Below, one piece after another: positions 9,712 to 19,930 of a stretch of DNA of 64,000 bases; position 1 is the first letter of the stretch, and each line of letters starts with the position of its first letter. The notes below the pieces were generated by a model. That model did not search any database. It worked only from the letters and a program-made list of their open reading frames with translations, and was not told the origin of the DNA. Source of the DNA: Pseudomonas sp. AFG_SD02_1510_Pfu_092 (GTDB lineage Bacteria; Pseudomonadota; Gammaproteobacteria; Pseudomonadales; Pseudomonadaceae); contig NZ_PUQD01000013.1 in NCBI RefSeq assembly GCF_003331055.1, forward strand, positions 1 to 64,000, read 5' to 3'. Made by a program: the position numbers and the translations under genes.

Positions 9712-10096
9712 GTTTTGCTCCTCTACGTTCTAATTCTTGTGTATCTCTGGCGGAGGGGTCTTGTGCCCCGCTCACCGTGGATTGGCGATTTAGTCCCAAA
9801 GCGTGACCATGAAGTCAATCGTTTCTAAACGTTTCGCGACTTTGGTCTAAGACGCCACTGCGCTACAGGATAATGACAATCCTATAAATCCAAAATGACC
9901 GTTTTATGAATTGCTAAGATTTTTACGGAATATGTTAGGAACTGTTACTGCCATTCGTTGTATCAACGTCGCAATTCATAACCAAATGTTATTTGCAAAC
10001 GTTTGCTCATAACCTAATTCCGGATCGTTCTATCGGGACGGAAAAGCGTAGCAGCCGCTTGTGGTTTCGCCATTGAGCAAGATCACCTGTTGCGGC
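9712..10096. promoter_or_regulatory. Non-coding region upstream of the porin
   Basis: About 385 bases without a convincing gene. The half nearest the porin is ordinary; 9840-10020 is AT-rich with short A and T runs and probably holds the porin promoter and regulatory sites. I see no clear palindrome or RNA gene. Confidence 0.4.
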
Positions 10097-10187
10097 CCCT
10101 GTGGGAGCGGGCGCGCCCGCGAACACCGGCGAAGCCGGTGCCATCCAACGCGTCGCCTGCTTCGCGGGCATGCCCGCTCCCACAGGG
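10097..10187. repeat. Inverted pair of REP palindromes
   Basis: CCTGTGGGAGCGGGCGCGCC at the left is mirrored by GGGCATGCCCGCTCCCACAG at the right. The spacer contains a further small hairpin, CACCGGCGAAGCCGGTG. The pair separates the divergent porin and tauA promoters. Confidence 0.9.
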
Positions 10188-10210
10188 TTAAAGCATTTGC
10201 CTCCTAAGCT

Positions 10211-10245
10211 AATGCTAAAAAGTTATTTATTTTAGTTTTCTTAGA
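10211..10245 (+). promoter_or_regulatory. AT-rich upstream region of tauA with an AAAAAGTT element
   Basis: An AT-rich stretch 54-88 bases upstream of tauA contains AAAAAGTT at 10217-10224. The same eight bases occur upstream of sfnB at 19815-19822, there as one arm of a perfect dyad. This suggests a shared regulator, possibly CysB. Confidence 0.4.
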
Positions 10246-10298
10246 TCATTTAGCCTTCTCGCCATCCAATACACCAATTGCCTGACGAGAGGTTCACC

Positions 10299-11270
10299 AT
10301 GATCCCGCACGCTCCGCTGCGCCTGTTCGCCGCCCTGACCCTCGCCAGCGCCAGCTGGTTGGCCCAGGCTGCCGACCTGACCGTCGCTTACCAGACCACC
10401 GTCGATCCGGCCAAGGTGGCGCAGGTCGATGGCAGCTACGAGAAAGCCAGCAAGGCCAGCATCGACTGGCGCAAATTCGACAACGGCGCCGATGTGATCA
10501 CCGCCGTCGCCAGCGGCGACGTGCAGATCGGCTACCTGGGCTCCAGCCCGCTGGCCGCCGCCGCAACCCGCAAGTTGCCGGTCGAGACCTTCCTCATCGC
10601 CACGCAGATTGGCGCCGGTGAAGCACTGGTCGCACGTGACAGCATCAAGGCTCCGCAGGACCTGATTGGCAAGAAAGTCGCCGTGCCGTTCGTCTCCACC
10701 GGCCATTACAGCCTGCTGGCAGCCCTGAAAAACTGGAACATCGACCCGGCCAAGGTACAGATTCTCAACCTCGCCCCGCCGGCGATCATTGCCGCCTGGA
10801 AGCGCGGCGACATCGACGCCACCTACGTCTGGGACCCGGCCCTTGGCGTGGCCAAGGAAAACGGCAAGGTCCTGATCACCTCCGGCGAGCTGGCCGAAAA
10901 AGGCGCGCCAACCTTCGACGCGTGGATCGTGCGCAAGGACTTCGCCGCCAAGCACCCGGACGTGGTCAAGGCCTTCGCCAAGGTCACCCTGGACGCCTAC
11001 GCCGACTACCGCAAAGACCCGAAAGCCTGGCTGGCCAACCCCGACAACGTAGCCAAGCTGGCCAAGCTGTCCGGCGCCAAACCCACCGACATCCCGGTGC
11101 TGCTGCAGGGCAACGTCTACCCGCTGGCCGCCGACCAGGCCAACGCACTGGGTGCGCCGACCACCCAGGCACTGACCGACACGGCCACCTTCCTCAAGCA
11201 GCAAGGCAAGGTCGACGCGGTGCTACCGGACTACTCGCCCTACGTCAGCGCCCAATACCTCCCCAACTAA
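10299..11270 (+). CDS. tauA: Taurine-binding periplasmic protein
   Basis: TauA binds taurine in the periplasm for the TauBC importer. The 323-residue protein has a signal peptide (LFAALTLASASWLAQA, cleavage before ADLTVAYQ) and typical TauA segments such as TVAYQTTVDPAKVAQVDG and GDIDATYVWDPALG. It has no cysteine and no methionine after the initiator. The ATG at 10299 is preceded by GAGAGG; a start at 10278 would lengthen the signal peptide without a ribosome-binding site. It is the first gene of tauABCD. Confidence 0.95.
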   Translation: MIPHAPLRLFAALTLASASWLAQAADLTVAYQTTVDPAKVAQVDGSYEKASKASIDWRKFDNGADVITAVASGDVQIGYLGSSPLAAAATRKLPVETFLIATQIGAGEALVARDSIKAPQDLIGKKVAVPFVSTGHYSLLAALKNWNIDPAKVQILNLAPPAIIAAWKRGDIDATYVWDPALGVAKENGKVLITSGELAEKGAPTFDAWIVRKDFAAKHPDVVKAFAKVTLDAYADYRKDPKAWLANPDNVAKLAKLSGAKPTDIPVLLQGNVYPLAADQANALGAPTTQALTDTATFLKQQGKVDAVLPDYSPYVSAQYLPN

Positions 11271-11297
11271 GCCTGTAGAAACCGACCGGAGCCTGCC

Positions 11298-12086
11298 ATG
11301 GCCTTGCTCGAGCTGGAGCGCATCAGCGCACAGTACCCCGGCGCCGATACCCCGGTGCTGGCCGACATCAACCTGAGCCTGGGGCCACGCCAGCTGCTGG
11401 TGGCCCTGGGGCCGTCCGGCAGCGGCAAGACCTCGCTGCTCAACCTGATTGCCGGTTTCGTCAGCCCCAGCGGCGGCCGTATCACCCTTGACGGCGTGCC
11501 GGTGCAAGGCCCCGGTGCCGAGCGCGGCGTGGTGTTCCAGGACGATGCGCTGCTGCCTTGGCAGAACGTGCTGGGCAATGTCGCCTTCGGCCTGGAGCTG
11601 GCCGGTGTCGCGCGCGCCGAGCGCGAAGCCAAAGCCCGCGAAATGCTCGCCCTGGTCGACCTCGACGGCTTTGCCGAGCGGCGTATCTGGCAGTTGTCCG
11701 GTGGCCAGAAACAGCGCGTGGGCCTGGCCCGGGCGCTGGCGGCCGACCCCCGGGTGCTGTTGATGGACGAACCGTTCGGCGCGCTGGATGCCTTCACCCG
11801 CGAGCAGATGCAGGAGCTGCTGCTGCAAGTGTGGCAACGCACCACCAAGCCGGTGTTTCTGATTACCCATGACATTGAGGAAGCGGTATTCCTGGCCAGC
11901 GAGCTGGTGCTGCTGGCGCCCAACCCGGGGCGCGTGGTGGAACGCTTGCAACTGGATTTCGGCCAGCGCTATGCCGCTGGCGAATCGGCGCGGGCGATCA
12001 AGTCCGACCCGGCCTTCATCGAAACCCGCGAGCATGTGCTGGCGCGGGTGTTCTCCCAACGTCAAAGTCTGCAGGAGCGCGCATGA
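11298..12086 (+). CDS. tauB: Taurine ABC transporter, ATP-binding protein
   Basis: This is the ATPase of the taurine importer, 262 residues. It has Walker [10 protein letters not shown] (about residue 39), the SsuB/TauB-type Q-loop [14 protein letters not shown], signature [15 protein letters not shown], Walker [14 protein letters not shown] and the switch histidine in [15 protein letters not shown] lies a few bases before the ATG. The end overlaps the start of tauC by four bases (ATGA). Confidence 0.95.
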   Translation: MALLELERISAQYPGADTPVLADINLSLGPRQLLVALGPSGSGKTSLLNLIAGFVSPSGGRITLDGVPVQGPGAERGVVFQDDALLPWQNVLGNVAFGLELAGVARAEREAKAREMLALVDLDGFAERRIWQLSGGQKQRVGLARALAADPRVLLMDEPFGALDAFTREQMQELLLQVWQRTTKPVFLITHDIEEAVFLASELVLLAPNPGRVVERLQLDFGQRYAAGESARAIKSDPAFIETREHVLARVFSQRQSLQERA

Positions 12087-12922
12087 GCAGCCTGGACCTG
12101 CCGGTTGCCGGCAAACGCAACGCCCGACCGCGGCCAGCCGCCACGCTGCGCCGCCCGTTGCCCACCCGCTGGATCAGCACCCTGACCCTGGCAAGCCTGC
12201 TGCTGGCCTGGTGGCTGGTGACTGCCGCCGGCTGGATCGAGCCGCTGTTCCTGCCGTCGCCCGGCGATATCCTGGCCAAGGCCGGGGTGCTGCTGAGCCA
12301 AGGCTACATGGATGCCAGCCTGTGGCAGCACCTGGGCGCCAGCCTCGGGCGCATCGGCGTGGCCCTGCTGGCCGCCGTCCTCAGCGCTATCCCGGTGGGC
12401 ATCGCCATCGGTTACAACCGGGTCGCCCGCGGCATTTTCGACCCGCTGATCGAGTTCTACCGGCCGATACCGCCGCTGGCCTACCTGCCGCTGATCGTCA
12501 TCTGGTGCGGCATCGGCGAGCTGTCGAAAGTGCTGCTGATCTACCTGGCGATCTTCGCGCCTATCGCCATTGCCACCGCCACGGGGGTGCGCACGGTCGA
12601 CCCGGCCAAGCTGCGCGCCGCGCAGTCGCTGGGCGCGACCAAGGCGCAGCTGATTCGCCATGTGATCCTGCCCAGCGCCCTGCCCGACATTCTTACCGGC
12701 ATCCGCATCGGCCTGGGGGTCGGCTGGTCGACCCTGGTGGCCGCCGAGCTGATCGCCGCCACCAGCGGCCTGGGCTTCATGGTGCAGTCGGCGGCGCAGT
12801 TCCTGGTTACCGATGTGGTGGTGCTGGGCATTTTGCTGATCGCGCTGATCGCCTTTGCCCTGGAAATGAGCCTGCGTGCCCTGCAACGCAAACTGGTGCC
12901 CTGGCACGGGCAGAGCCACTGA
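12083..12922 (+). CDS. tauC: Taurine ABC transporter, permease
   Basis: This is the membrane subunit of the taurine importer, 279 residues with six predicted helices after a short basic, polar N-terminus. The EAA-type loop reads [20 protein letters not shown] around residue 177. It overlaps tauB and is 48 bases upstream of tauD. Confidence 0.95.
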   Translation: MSSLDLPVAGKRNARPRPAATLRRPLPTRWISTLTLASLLLAWWLVTAAGWIEPLFLPSPGDILAKAGVLLSQGYMDASLWQHLGASLGRIGVALLAAVLSAIPVGIAIGYNRVARGIFDPLIEFYRPIPPLAYLPLIVIWCGIGELSKVLLIYLAIFAPIAIATATGVRTVDPAKLRAAQSLGATKAQLIRHVILPSALPDILTGIRIGLGVGWSTLVAAELIAATSGLGFMVQSAAQFLVTDVVVLGILLIALIAFALEMSLRALQRKLVPWHGQSH

Positions 12923-13804
<882 letters not shown>

Positions 13805-13810
13805 TTGGCG

Positions 13811-13920
13811 CCTGTGCCGGCCTCTTCGCGGGCTCGCCCGCTCCCACAAGTGCGGCACAGCTTTCAGAAACTGCGTTGAACCTGTGGGAGCGGGCGAGCC
13901 CGCGAAGGGGCCGGTACAGG
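13811..13920. repeat. Inverted pair of REP palindromes
   Basis: CCGGCCTCTTCGCGGGCTCG near 13817 is mirrored at 13881-13916. The pair fills the gap between the convergent tauD and betT genes and may end both transcripts. Confidence 0.9.
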
Positions 13921-13923
13921 TTA

Positions 13924-15927
13924 CTACCTGACCAGATGCAGGAACTGCATGTGCCGTTCGTACTGGTCGAGGATGTCGTTGATGATCTGCTCCTTGCTAT
14001 AGCCGACCAGGTCGTAGTTCTGGCTGCCTTCGCTCAGGTGCACCTCCGCCCGGTAGTAGCGGCGGTTCTTCAACTCCTGCGTGCCCAGCCCACCCAGGGC
14101 GAACGACGGTGTGAAATACCCGCGCATCTGCACCTGATAGATGAACGGCTGCTCCTCGCCATGGCCAATCTTCAAACTGACGTTGTCGTGGCTGGGGTCG
14201 TCCTGGGTAATCAGCACCAAGCCCTTCTGCTCGAACACTTCCCGCACATCGGCTATCGCCGGGCGCACCACATCATCCATGAAGCGGTACACCTCGTCAC
14301 GCGACGGGAAGTGCACTGCCTGGCTCAGGCGTTGGCGCCAGCCACCACGGCCGCGACGCGACTGGGCGAACGGCGCCAGTGAGTGCATCTGCGCGATCTG
14401 CCGTTGCGACTCCAGGTAGAACGCCTTGTGCAGCCCCCACATCATGCACAGCAGGATCAGCGAGAACGGCAGCGAAGTCAGCACCACCGCCGACTTCAGC
14501 GAATCGATGCTGCCGGCGAACAACAACGCACTGGTGATCAGCGCCGTCATCGCGCCCCAGAACACCCGCAGCCAGTTCGGCCCGTCCTCGTCGGCATCAC
14601 CGCCCTTGGCCGACAGGGTCGAAAGCACCACCGTGCCGGAGTCGGCCGAGGTGACGAAGAACACGAAGCTGATGAACACCGTCATGGCGATCACCGCCTT
14701 GCTCCAGGGGTAGGTCTCCAGCAGCAGGTACAGGCTCATCGACGGGTTATCCAGCGCCGACTGGCCCAACGCGGTCATGCCGTGGTTGATCACCTGGTCG
14801 AGCGCGCTGTTGCCGAAGATCGACATCCACGCCAAGGTGAAGCCCAGCGGAATCAGCAGCACGCCAAAGACGAACTCGCGGATGGTACGGCCCCGGGAGA
14901 TGCGGGCGATGAACAAGCCCACGAACGGTGCCCAGGCAATCCACCAGGCCCAGTAGAACACCGTCCAGCCGCCCAGCCAGTCACGGTTGTCACCGTAGGC
15001 ATAGACGTCGAAACTCTTGCGCGGCAAGGCGCCCAGGTAGTCGCCGAGGTTCTGGATCAGGGTGTTGAACAGGTGCTGGGTAGGCCCGGCGAACAACACG
15101 AACAGCAGCAGCGCGCAGGCCAGGAACAGGTTGATGTCACTCATCACCCGCACGCCCTTTTCCACCCCGGCAACCGCCACTGCCACCGCCGCGCCCATCA
15201 TCAAGGTAATGAGCAGCACCTGCACCCACTGGCTATGGTCGATGCCGAACAGGTAGTCGAGGCCGGCGTTCAAGTGCAGCACGCCAAAACCCATGTCGGC
15301 GCCCAGGCCGAACACCGTGGCGATGATGCCGAAGCCGTCCACCGCATAACCGATCGGCCCGTTGATGCGCTTGCCGATCAGCGGGTACAGCGCCGAACGC
15401 AAGGCCAGCGGCAGGTTGTGCCGGTAGGCGAAGTAGGCCAGGGCCATGCCGACGAAAGCGAACACGCCCCAGCCATGCAGGCCCCAGTGCAGGAACAGTA
15501 TCTGCATCGCCTGGCGCCCGGCCTCGGCCGTGCCCGCTTCGCCCTGGGGCGGCTGCAGCATGTGGGTCAGCGGTTCGGAAACGCAGAAGAAGAACAAGGT
15601 GATGCTGATGCCCGCGGCGAACAGCATGCCAGCCCACGACAGGTAGCTGAACTCGGGTTCGTCGTGGTCGGCACCGAGCTTGATCTTGCCGTAGCCGGAC
15701 AAGGCGGTGACCACCACGAAGACCAGGTACAGCGTCATCGCCAGCATGTAGTACCAACCGACCGTGTTGGCCGCCCAGTTCTGCGCCGCCAGCAACCAGT
15801 CGCCGGCTGCTTGCGGAAAGGCAATGACCACCAGGCCGAAGATGAGGATGAAACTCGCCGCGAAATAGAACACCGGGGGGTTCATGCGGATCTTGCCGTG
15901 GGCAAGGGATGGGGTCGGTGCACTCAT
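13924..15927 (-). CDS. betT: BCCT-family choline/glycine betaine transporter (BetT-like)
   Basis: This 667-residue carrier has twelve predicted membrane helices in about the first 500 residues and a hydrophilic C-terminal tail of about 150 residues, like osmoresponsive BetT. The BCCT signature is seen in WAWWIAWAPFVGLFIARIS near residue 325, followed by RGRTIREFVFG. It probably imports choline, betaine or a related quaternary amine with Na+ or H+. The start at 15927 has GAGGTG upstream. A BetI-like box lies about 100 bases upstream. It is a neighbour of the sulfur genes without an obvious sulfur role, although sulfonium or sulfonate analogues of betaine are conceivable substrates. Confidence 0.88.
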   Translation of the reverse strand: MSAPTPSLAHGKIRMNPPVFYFAASFILIFGLVVIAFPQAAGDWLLAAQNWAANTVGWYYMLAMTLYLVFVVVTALSGYGKIKLGADHDEPEFSYLSWAGMLFAAGISITLFFFCVSEPLTHMLQPPQGEAGTAEAGRQAMQILFLHWGLHGWGVFAFVGMALAYFAYRHNLPLALRSALYPLIGKRINGPIGYAVDGFGIIATVFGLGADMGFGVLHLNAGLDYLFGIDHSQWVQVLLITLMMGAAVAVAVAGVEKGVRVMSDINLFLACALLLFVLFAGPTQHLFNTLIQNLGDYLGALPRKSFDVYAYGDNRDWLGGWTVFYWAWWIAWAPFVGLFIARISRGRTIREFVFGVLLIPLGFTLAWMSIFGNSALDQVINHGMTALGQSALDNPSMSLYLLLETYPWSKAVIAMTVFISFVFFVTSADSGTVVLSTLSAKGGDADEDGPNWLRVFWGAMTALITSALLFAGSIDSLKSAVVLTSLPFSLILLCMMWGLHKAFYLESQRQIAQMHSLAPFAQSRRGRGGWRQRLSQAVHFPSRDEVYRFMDDVVRPAIADVREVFEQKGLVLITQDDPSHDNVSLKIGHGEEQPFIYQVQMRGYFTPSFALGGLGTQELKNRRYYRAEVHLSEGSQNYDLVGYSKEQIINDILDQYERHMQFLHLVR

Positions 15928-16023
15928 AGGGGGCGCACCTCGTCAAATGACGTAAGGTTCGGAATGAACGGGTTCAGCAAAGGAATCCTCCTGTTGAACA
16001 CCGGCAGCGGACCAGCGTTTTTT

Positions 16024-16043
16024 CATTGAACAAGCGTTCAAGT
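16024..16043. promoter_or_regulatory. BetI-like inverted repeat upstream of betT
   Basis: TTGAAC (16026-16031) and GTTCAA (16036-16041) form a perfect inverted repeat with a 4-base spacer, within CATTGAACAAGCGTTCAAGT. As I recall, BetI operators are ATTGA...CGTTCAAT dyads, so choline-responsive repression of betT is plausible. No betI gene is in the window. Confidence 0.5.
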
Positions 16044-16092
16044 TAAACATGGATCGGATTTCAATGCGAATTGAGGCGCTGGTTGGTGTGCT

Positions 16093-16202
16093 CCTGCACT
16101 GGCCTCTTCGCGGGCTTGCCCGCTCCCACAGGGGCCGCACAGAAGATGAGTGTTGTGCGGTACCTGTGGGAGCGGGTTTACCCGCGAAGAGGCCAGTACA
16201 GG
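16093..16202. repeat. Inverted pair of REP palindromes
   Basis: GGCCTCTTCGCGGGCTTGCC near 16101 is mirrored by GGGTTTACCCGCGAAGAGGC near 16173. It lies just after the cysE stop on the minus strand. Confidence 0.9.
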
Positions 16203-16212
16203 CAACGGAGGA

Positions 16213-17145
16213 TCAGTTCTTGTCCTGGCAATCCAGCTGCAGGTTGGCCTGGGTAATGTTGCTATCGGCCGGCACACTGCGGGTCAGCCACACATTGCCG
16301 CCAATGGTCGAGCCTTTGCCGATCGTGATTCGCCCCAGCACCGTGGCCCCGGCATAGATGACCACATCGTCCTCGACGATCGGGTGGCGTGGCAGGCCTT
16401 TGTGCAGGGTGCCCGACTCATCGCTGGGGAAGCGCTTGGCGCCCAGGGTCACCGCCTGGTAGATGCGCACGCGCTCGCCGATGATCGCGGTTTCGCCGAT
16501 CACCACGCCGGTACCGTGGTCGATGAAGAAACTCGGGCCAATCTGTGCCCCAGGGTGAATGTCGATCCCCGTGGCCGAATGCGCCAGCTCCGAGCTGATC
16601 CGCGCCAGCAGCGGCAGGCCGGCCTGGTACAGGTGGTGCGCCAGGCGGTGGTGGATGATCGCCAGGATGCCGGGGTAGCACAGCAGCACTTCATCGACGC
16701 TGCGCGCTGCCGGGTCGCCGTGGTACGCGGCCAGCACATCGGTGTCGAGCAGCACACGCAGGCCCGGCAGGGCGGCGGCAAAGTCCTGGACCAGGCGCAG
16801 GGCATGGGCATCGACGCCAGCCAGCTCGGCTTTGTTCTGCCGCGCGGCATAGCGCAGTTCCAGGCGGGCCTGGACGAGCAAGGCGGTCAGCGCAGCATCC
16901 AGGGTATGGCCGACGTAAAAGTCTTCGCTTTCTTCGCGCAGGTCGACCGGGCCAAGGCGCATGGGGAACAGCGCGCCGCACAGCTGCTCGAGAATCTGCC
17001 GCATCGCCTCGCGCGACGGCAGCTCACGCCCGCCCTGCTCGCCGCTGCTGCGGCCGTTGCGGGTGCGCCACTGTTCACGGGCGCCGCGCAGGCCGGTGAC
17101 GATGTTCTGCAACTGCCAATGCCCGGATGAAGGGTGTTCGCTCAC
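16213..17145 (-). CDS. cysE: Serine O-acetyltransferase (CysE/EpsC-like)
   Basis: The enzyme acetylates L-serine with acetyl-CoA to O-acetylserine, the carbon acceptor for sulfide in cysteine synthesis. N-acetylserine derived from it is the CysB inducer in enterics. The 310-residue protein has an alpha-helical N-terminal SAT domain and a C-terminal left-handed beta-helix of hexapeptide repeats, with DHGTGVVIGETAIIG containing the active-site histidine and RIYQAVTLGAKRFP after it. I chose the GTG at 17145 because AGGAG is 6 bases upstream; a longer open frame to 17253 starts without a site. It is divergent from the cystine transporter operon, which fits a role in sulfur assimilation. Confidence 0.9.
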   Translation of the reverse strand: MSEHPSSGHWQLQNIVTGLRGAREQWRTRNGRSSGEQGGRELPSREAMRQILEQLCGALFPMRLGPVDLREESEDFYVGHTLDAALTALLVQARLELRYAARQNKAELAGVDAHALRLVQDFAAALPGLRVLLDTDVLAAYHGDPAARSVDEVLLCYPGILAIIHHRLAHHLYQAGLPLLARISSELAHSATGIDIHPGAQIGPSFFIDHGTGVVIGETAIIGERVRIYQAVTLGAKRFPSDESGTLHKGLPRHPIVEDDVVIYAGATVLGRITIGKGSTIGGNVWLTRSVPADSNITQANLQLDCQDKN

Positions 17146-17349
17146 GGTTTTCTCCTGCCTGAATATTTTTATTGGCAGGTCAGGCCCGCGAAAAGGCCCT
17201 ACCTGCGTACTTGCAATCCACTCTACGGCAAATCCGGCCCTTGGAAAAAACAACGCTTTATTCCATCCTGCGCTAAGTCAGGCATAAGCAGCGATGACGG
17301 CGCCGGCAACCTCGCCTACCCTCAACGCAGCCAGCACCTTGGCAAAAAA

Positions 17350-17386
17350 CATAAGGGAATAACAAAATAATTTTTTATTATTTCCA
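17350..17386 (+). promoter_or_regulatory. AT-rich imperfect dyad upstream of tcyJ
   Basis: GGGAATAAC at 17355-17363 and TTATTATTTCC at 17375-17385 form an imperfect inverted repeat around an A/T core, 64 bases upstream of tcyJ. It resembles the AT-rich leaders of the other sulfur operons and is a candidate CysB region. The promoter cannot be fixed exactly. Confidence 0.4.
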
Positions 17387-17449
17387 GGCCTAAGCGGCCA
17401 ACCCTATAGTCGCCACCCACCACTTCCACAACAAGCGCGGGGCTCTGAC

Positions 17450-18244
17450 ATGTCGAAATTCGCCAAACCGCTACTCAACGCCAGCCTGGCTCTCCTGCTG
17501 GGTGCCGGCCTGCTCGGCCAGGCCTTTGCCGGCGAGCAACTGAAGACCATCCAGGAAAAAGGCGTGATCAACGTCGGCCTCGAAGGCACCTACCCACCGT
17601 TCAGCTTCCAGGACGAAAACGGCAAGCTGACCGGCTTCGAAGTGGAGCTGTCGGAACTGCTGGCCAAGGAACTGGGGGTCAAGGCCAAGGTACAGCCGAC
17701 CAAGTGGGACGGCATCCTCGCCGCACTGGAGTCCAAGCGCCTGGACGTGGTGATCAACCAGGTGACCATTTCCGAAGAGCGCAAGAAGAAGTACGACTTC
17801 TCCGAGCCCTACACCATCTCTGGTATCCAGGCGCTGATCCTGAAGAAGAAGGCCGAGCAGCTGAACATCAAAGGTGCGCAGGACCTGGCCGGCAAGAAGG
17901 TAGGTGTAGGCCTGGGCACCAACTACGAGCAATGGGTGAAAAAGGACGTCCCGCAAGCTGACGTACGCACCTATGAAGACGACCCGAGCAAGTTCGCCGA
18001 CCTGCGCAACGGCCGCATCGATGCCATCCTGATCGACCGCCTGGCCGCGCTGGAATACGCGCAGAAAGCCAAGGACACCGAACTGGCCGGCGATGCCTTC
18101 TCGCGCCTGGAAAGCGGCGTGGCCCTGCGCAAGGGCGAGCCGGAACTGCTGGCCGCGATCAACAAGGCGCTGGACAAGCTCAAGGCTGACGGCACGCTGG
18201 CCAAGCTGTCCGAGAAATACTTCGGTGCCGATGTCACCAAATGA
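17450..18244 (+). CDS. tcyJ: Cystine-binding periplasmic protein (TcyJ/FliY-like)
   Basis: This is a family 3 solute-binding protein of 264 residues with a signal peptide (LALLLGAGLLGQAFA, cleavage before GEQLKTIQ). The amino-acid-binding segments read INVGLEGTYPPFSFQDENGK and VEFE-like GFEVELSELLAKELG. The operon composition and sequence match the cystine transporters of Pseudomonas. It contains no cysteine and no methionine except the start, striking for a protein that probably binds cystine. It is the first gene of tcyJLN, overlapping the permease by four bases. Confidence 0.88.
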   Translation: MSKFAKPLLNASLALLLGAGLLGQAFAGEQLKTIQEKGVINVGLEGTYPPFSFQDENGKLTGFEVELSELLAKELGVKAKVQPTKWDGILAALESKRLDVVINQVTISEERKKKYDFSEPYTISGIQALILKKKAEQLNIKGAQDLAGKKVGVGLGTNYEQWVKKDVPQADVRTYEDDPSKFADLRNGRIDAILIDRLAALEYAQKAKDTELAGDAFSRLESGVALRKGEPELLAAINKALDKLKADGTLAKLSEKYFGADVTK

Positions 18245-18909
18245 TCGCTGAAAGCCTGCAACTCGTTGTCGATTCCGCGCCCTTCCTGCTGAAGGGCGCG
18301 GGCTATACGGTGCTGCTCAGTGTTGGCGGCATGTTCTTCGGCCTGGTGCTGGGCTTTGCCCTGGCGCTGATGCGGCTGTCGAAGATCTTGCCGCTGAACT
18401 GGCTGGCGCGGGTCTACGTGTCGTTCTTCCGCGGCACGCCGTTGCTGGTGCAGTTGTTCGTCATCTACTTCGGCATGCCGCAAATCGGTATCGAGCTCGA
18501 CCCGATCCCGGCCTCGCTGATCGGCCTGTCACTGAACATGGCAGCCTACATCTGCGAAATCCTTCGCGCGGCGATCTCTTCGATCGATCGTGGCCAGTGG
18601 GAAGCCGCAGCCAGCATCGGCATGACCCGCGTCCAGGCCATGCGCCGGGCGATCCTGCCCCAGGCCCTGCGCACCGCGCTGCCGCCGTTGGGCAACAGCT
18701 TCATCTCGCTGGTCAAGGACACCGCCCTGGCGGCGACCATTCAGGTGCCCGAGCTGTTCCGCCAGGCCCAGCTGATTACCGCGCGCACCTTCGAAGTGTT
18801 CACCATGTACGTGGCGGTGGCGGTCATCTACTGGGTGCTGTGCAGCATCCTCGCGCACTTCCAGAACCGCATGGAAGCGCGCGTCAACCAGCATGACCAG
18901 GAGCACTGA
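18241..18909 (+). CDS. tcyL: Cystine ABC transporter, permease (TcyL-like)
   Basis: This 222-residue membrane subunit of a polar amino-acid importer has about five helices and the family loop EAAASIGMTRVQAMRRAILP near residue 121. NSFISLVKDTALAATIQVPE is typical of HisM/TcyL permeases. It overlaps tcyJ by four bases and is two bases from tcyN, so the three subunits form one operon. Confidence 0.9.
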   Translation: MIAESLQLVVDSAPFLLKGAGYTVLLSVGGMFFGLVLGFALALMRLSKILPLNWLARVYVSFFRGTPLLVQLFVIYFGMPQIGIELDPIPASLIGLSLNMAAYICEILRAAISSIDRGQWEAAASIGMTRVQAMRRAILPQALRTALPPLGNSFISLVKDTALAATIQVPELFRQAQLITARTFEVFTMYVAVAVIYWVLCSILAHFQNRMEARVNQHDQEH

Positions 18910-18911
18910 GC

Positions 18912-19670
18912 ATGATTGAAGTCAAAGGCCTGACCAAGCGGTTCAAGGGCCAGACCGTGCTCGCCGGTATCGACCTGACCGTGCAGCCCGGCGAGGTGGT
19001 GGCCATCATTGGCCCCAGCGGCTCGGGCAAGACCACCTTCCTGCGTTGCCTCAACCTGCTGGAAACACCCGACGCCGGGCAGATCCAGATCGGCGCAATC
19101 AGCATCGACGCCAACCGCCCGCTGGGTGGCCAGCAAAATGCGATTCGCCGTTTGCGCCAGCAGGCCGGGTTCGTGTTCCAGAACTTCAACCTGTTCCCGC
19201 ACCGCACTGCCCTGGAGAACGTGATCGAGGGGCCGGTGATCGTCAAGAAAACCGCCCGCGAACAGGCCGTGGAACTGGGCCGGCGCCTGCTGGCCAAGGT
19301 CGGCCTGGCGGGCAAGGAAGACGCCTATCCACGGCGCCTGTCCGGTGGCCAGCAGCAACGGGTGGCCATCGCCCGGGCCCTGGCCATGGAGCCGGAAGTG
19401 ATCCTGTTCGACGAGCCGACCTCGGCGCTGGACCCGGAGCTGGTGGGTGAAGTGCTGGCGACCATTCGCGGCCTGGCCGAGGAAAAGCGCACCATGATCA
19501 TCGTTACCCACGAGATGAGCTTTGCCCGGGATGTAGCCAACCGGGTGATCTTCTTCGACAAGGGTGTGATCGTCGAACAGGGCGAGGCCAAGGCGCTGTT
19601 CGCGGCGCCGAAGGAAGAGCGTACCCGCCAGTTCTTGCGCAAGTTCCTCGGTACTGCTGCCTCCGAGTAA
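18912..19670 (+). CDS. tcyN: Cystine ABC transporter, ATP-binding protein (TcyN-like)
   Basis: This is the ATPase of the cystine importer, 252 residues. It has Walker [10 protein letters not shown] (about residue 34), Q-loop GFVFQNFNLFPH, signature LSGGQQQRVAIARAL, Walker B VILFDEPTSALDP and the switch histidine in IIVTHEMSFA. It is the last gene of the tcy operon and is followed at once by a REP pair. Confidence 0.92.
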   Translation: MIEVKGLTKRFKGQTVLAGIDLTVQPGEVVAIIGPSGSGKTTFLRCLNLLETPDAGQIQIGAISIDANRPLGGQQNAIRRLRQQAGFVFQNFNLFPHRTALENVIEGPVIVKKTAREQAVELGRRLLAKVGLAGKEDAYPRRLSGGQQQRVAIARALAMEPEVILFDEPTSALDPELVGEVLATIRGLAEEKRTMIIVTHEMSFARDVANRVIFFDKGVIVEQGEAKALFAAPKEERTRQFLRKFLGTAASE

Positions 19671-19671
19671 G

Positions 19672-19780
19672 CCTGCACTGGCCTCTTCGCGGGTAAACCC
19701 GCTCCCACAGGGAGCCTCCACAGCTCTCAAAGCCTGTGGAGCCCCTGTGGGAGCGGGCGTGCCCGCGAAGAGGCCGGCAC
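19672..19780. repeat. Inverted pair of REP palindromes
   Basis: GGCCTCTTCGCGGGTAAACC near 19680 is mirrored by GAGCGGGCGTGCCCGCGAAG near 19751, directly after the tcyN stop. Confidence 0.9.
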
Positions 19781-19809
19781 ATCCCCAGCAAATCCCCCCT
19801 TCTAAACAT

Positions 19810-19845
19810 ATTCCAAAAAGTTAATTCATAAACTTTTTATAAAGC
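19810..19845 (+). promoter_or_regulatory. AT-rich dyad upstream of the sfnB/dszA-like operon
   Basis: AAAAAGTT (19815-19822) and AACTTTTT (19831-19838) form a perfect 8-bp inverted repeat with an 8-base spacer. ATTCCA (the complement of TGGAAT) abuts it at 19810-19815. The element lies about 90 bases upstream of the leader ORF. It has the size of a LysR-type site, possibly CysB. Confidence 0.5.
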
Positions 19846-19930
19846 ATTAGGGTATATCGACCGGACCACCGGACCAGCACACGTCTGTCGCAATCAGCTG
19901 TAGCGACATAACTTTCTTGTGAGGTCAGCA

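Noticed and set aside
14383..16029. Plus-strand open frame of over 500 codons opposite betT
   Set aside because: It is rich in His, Gln, Arg and Gly as expected for the antisense of a membrane protein gene, and shows no domain.
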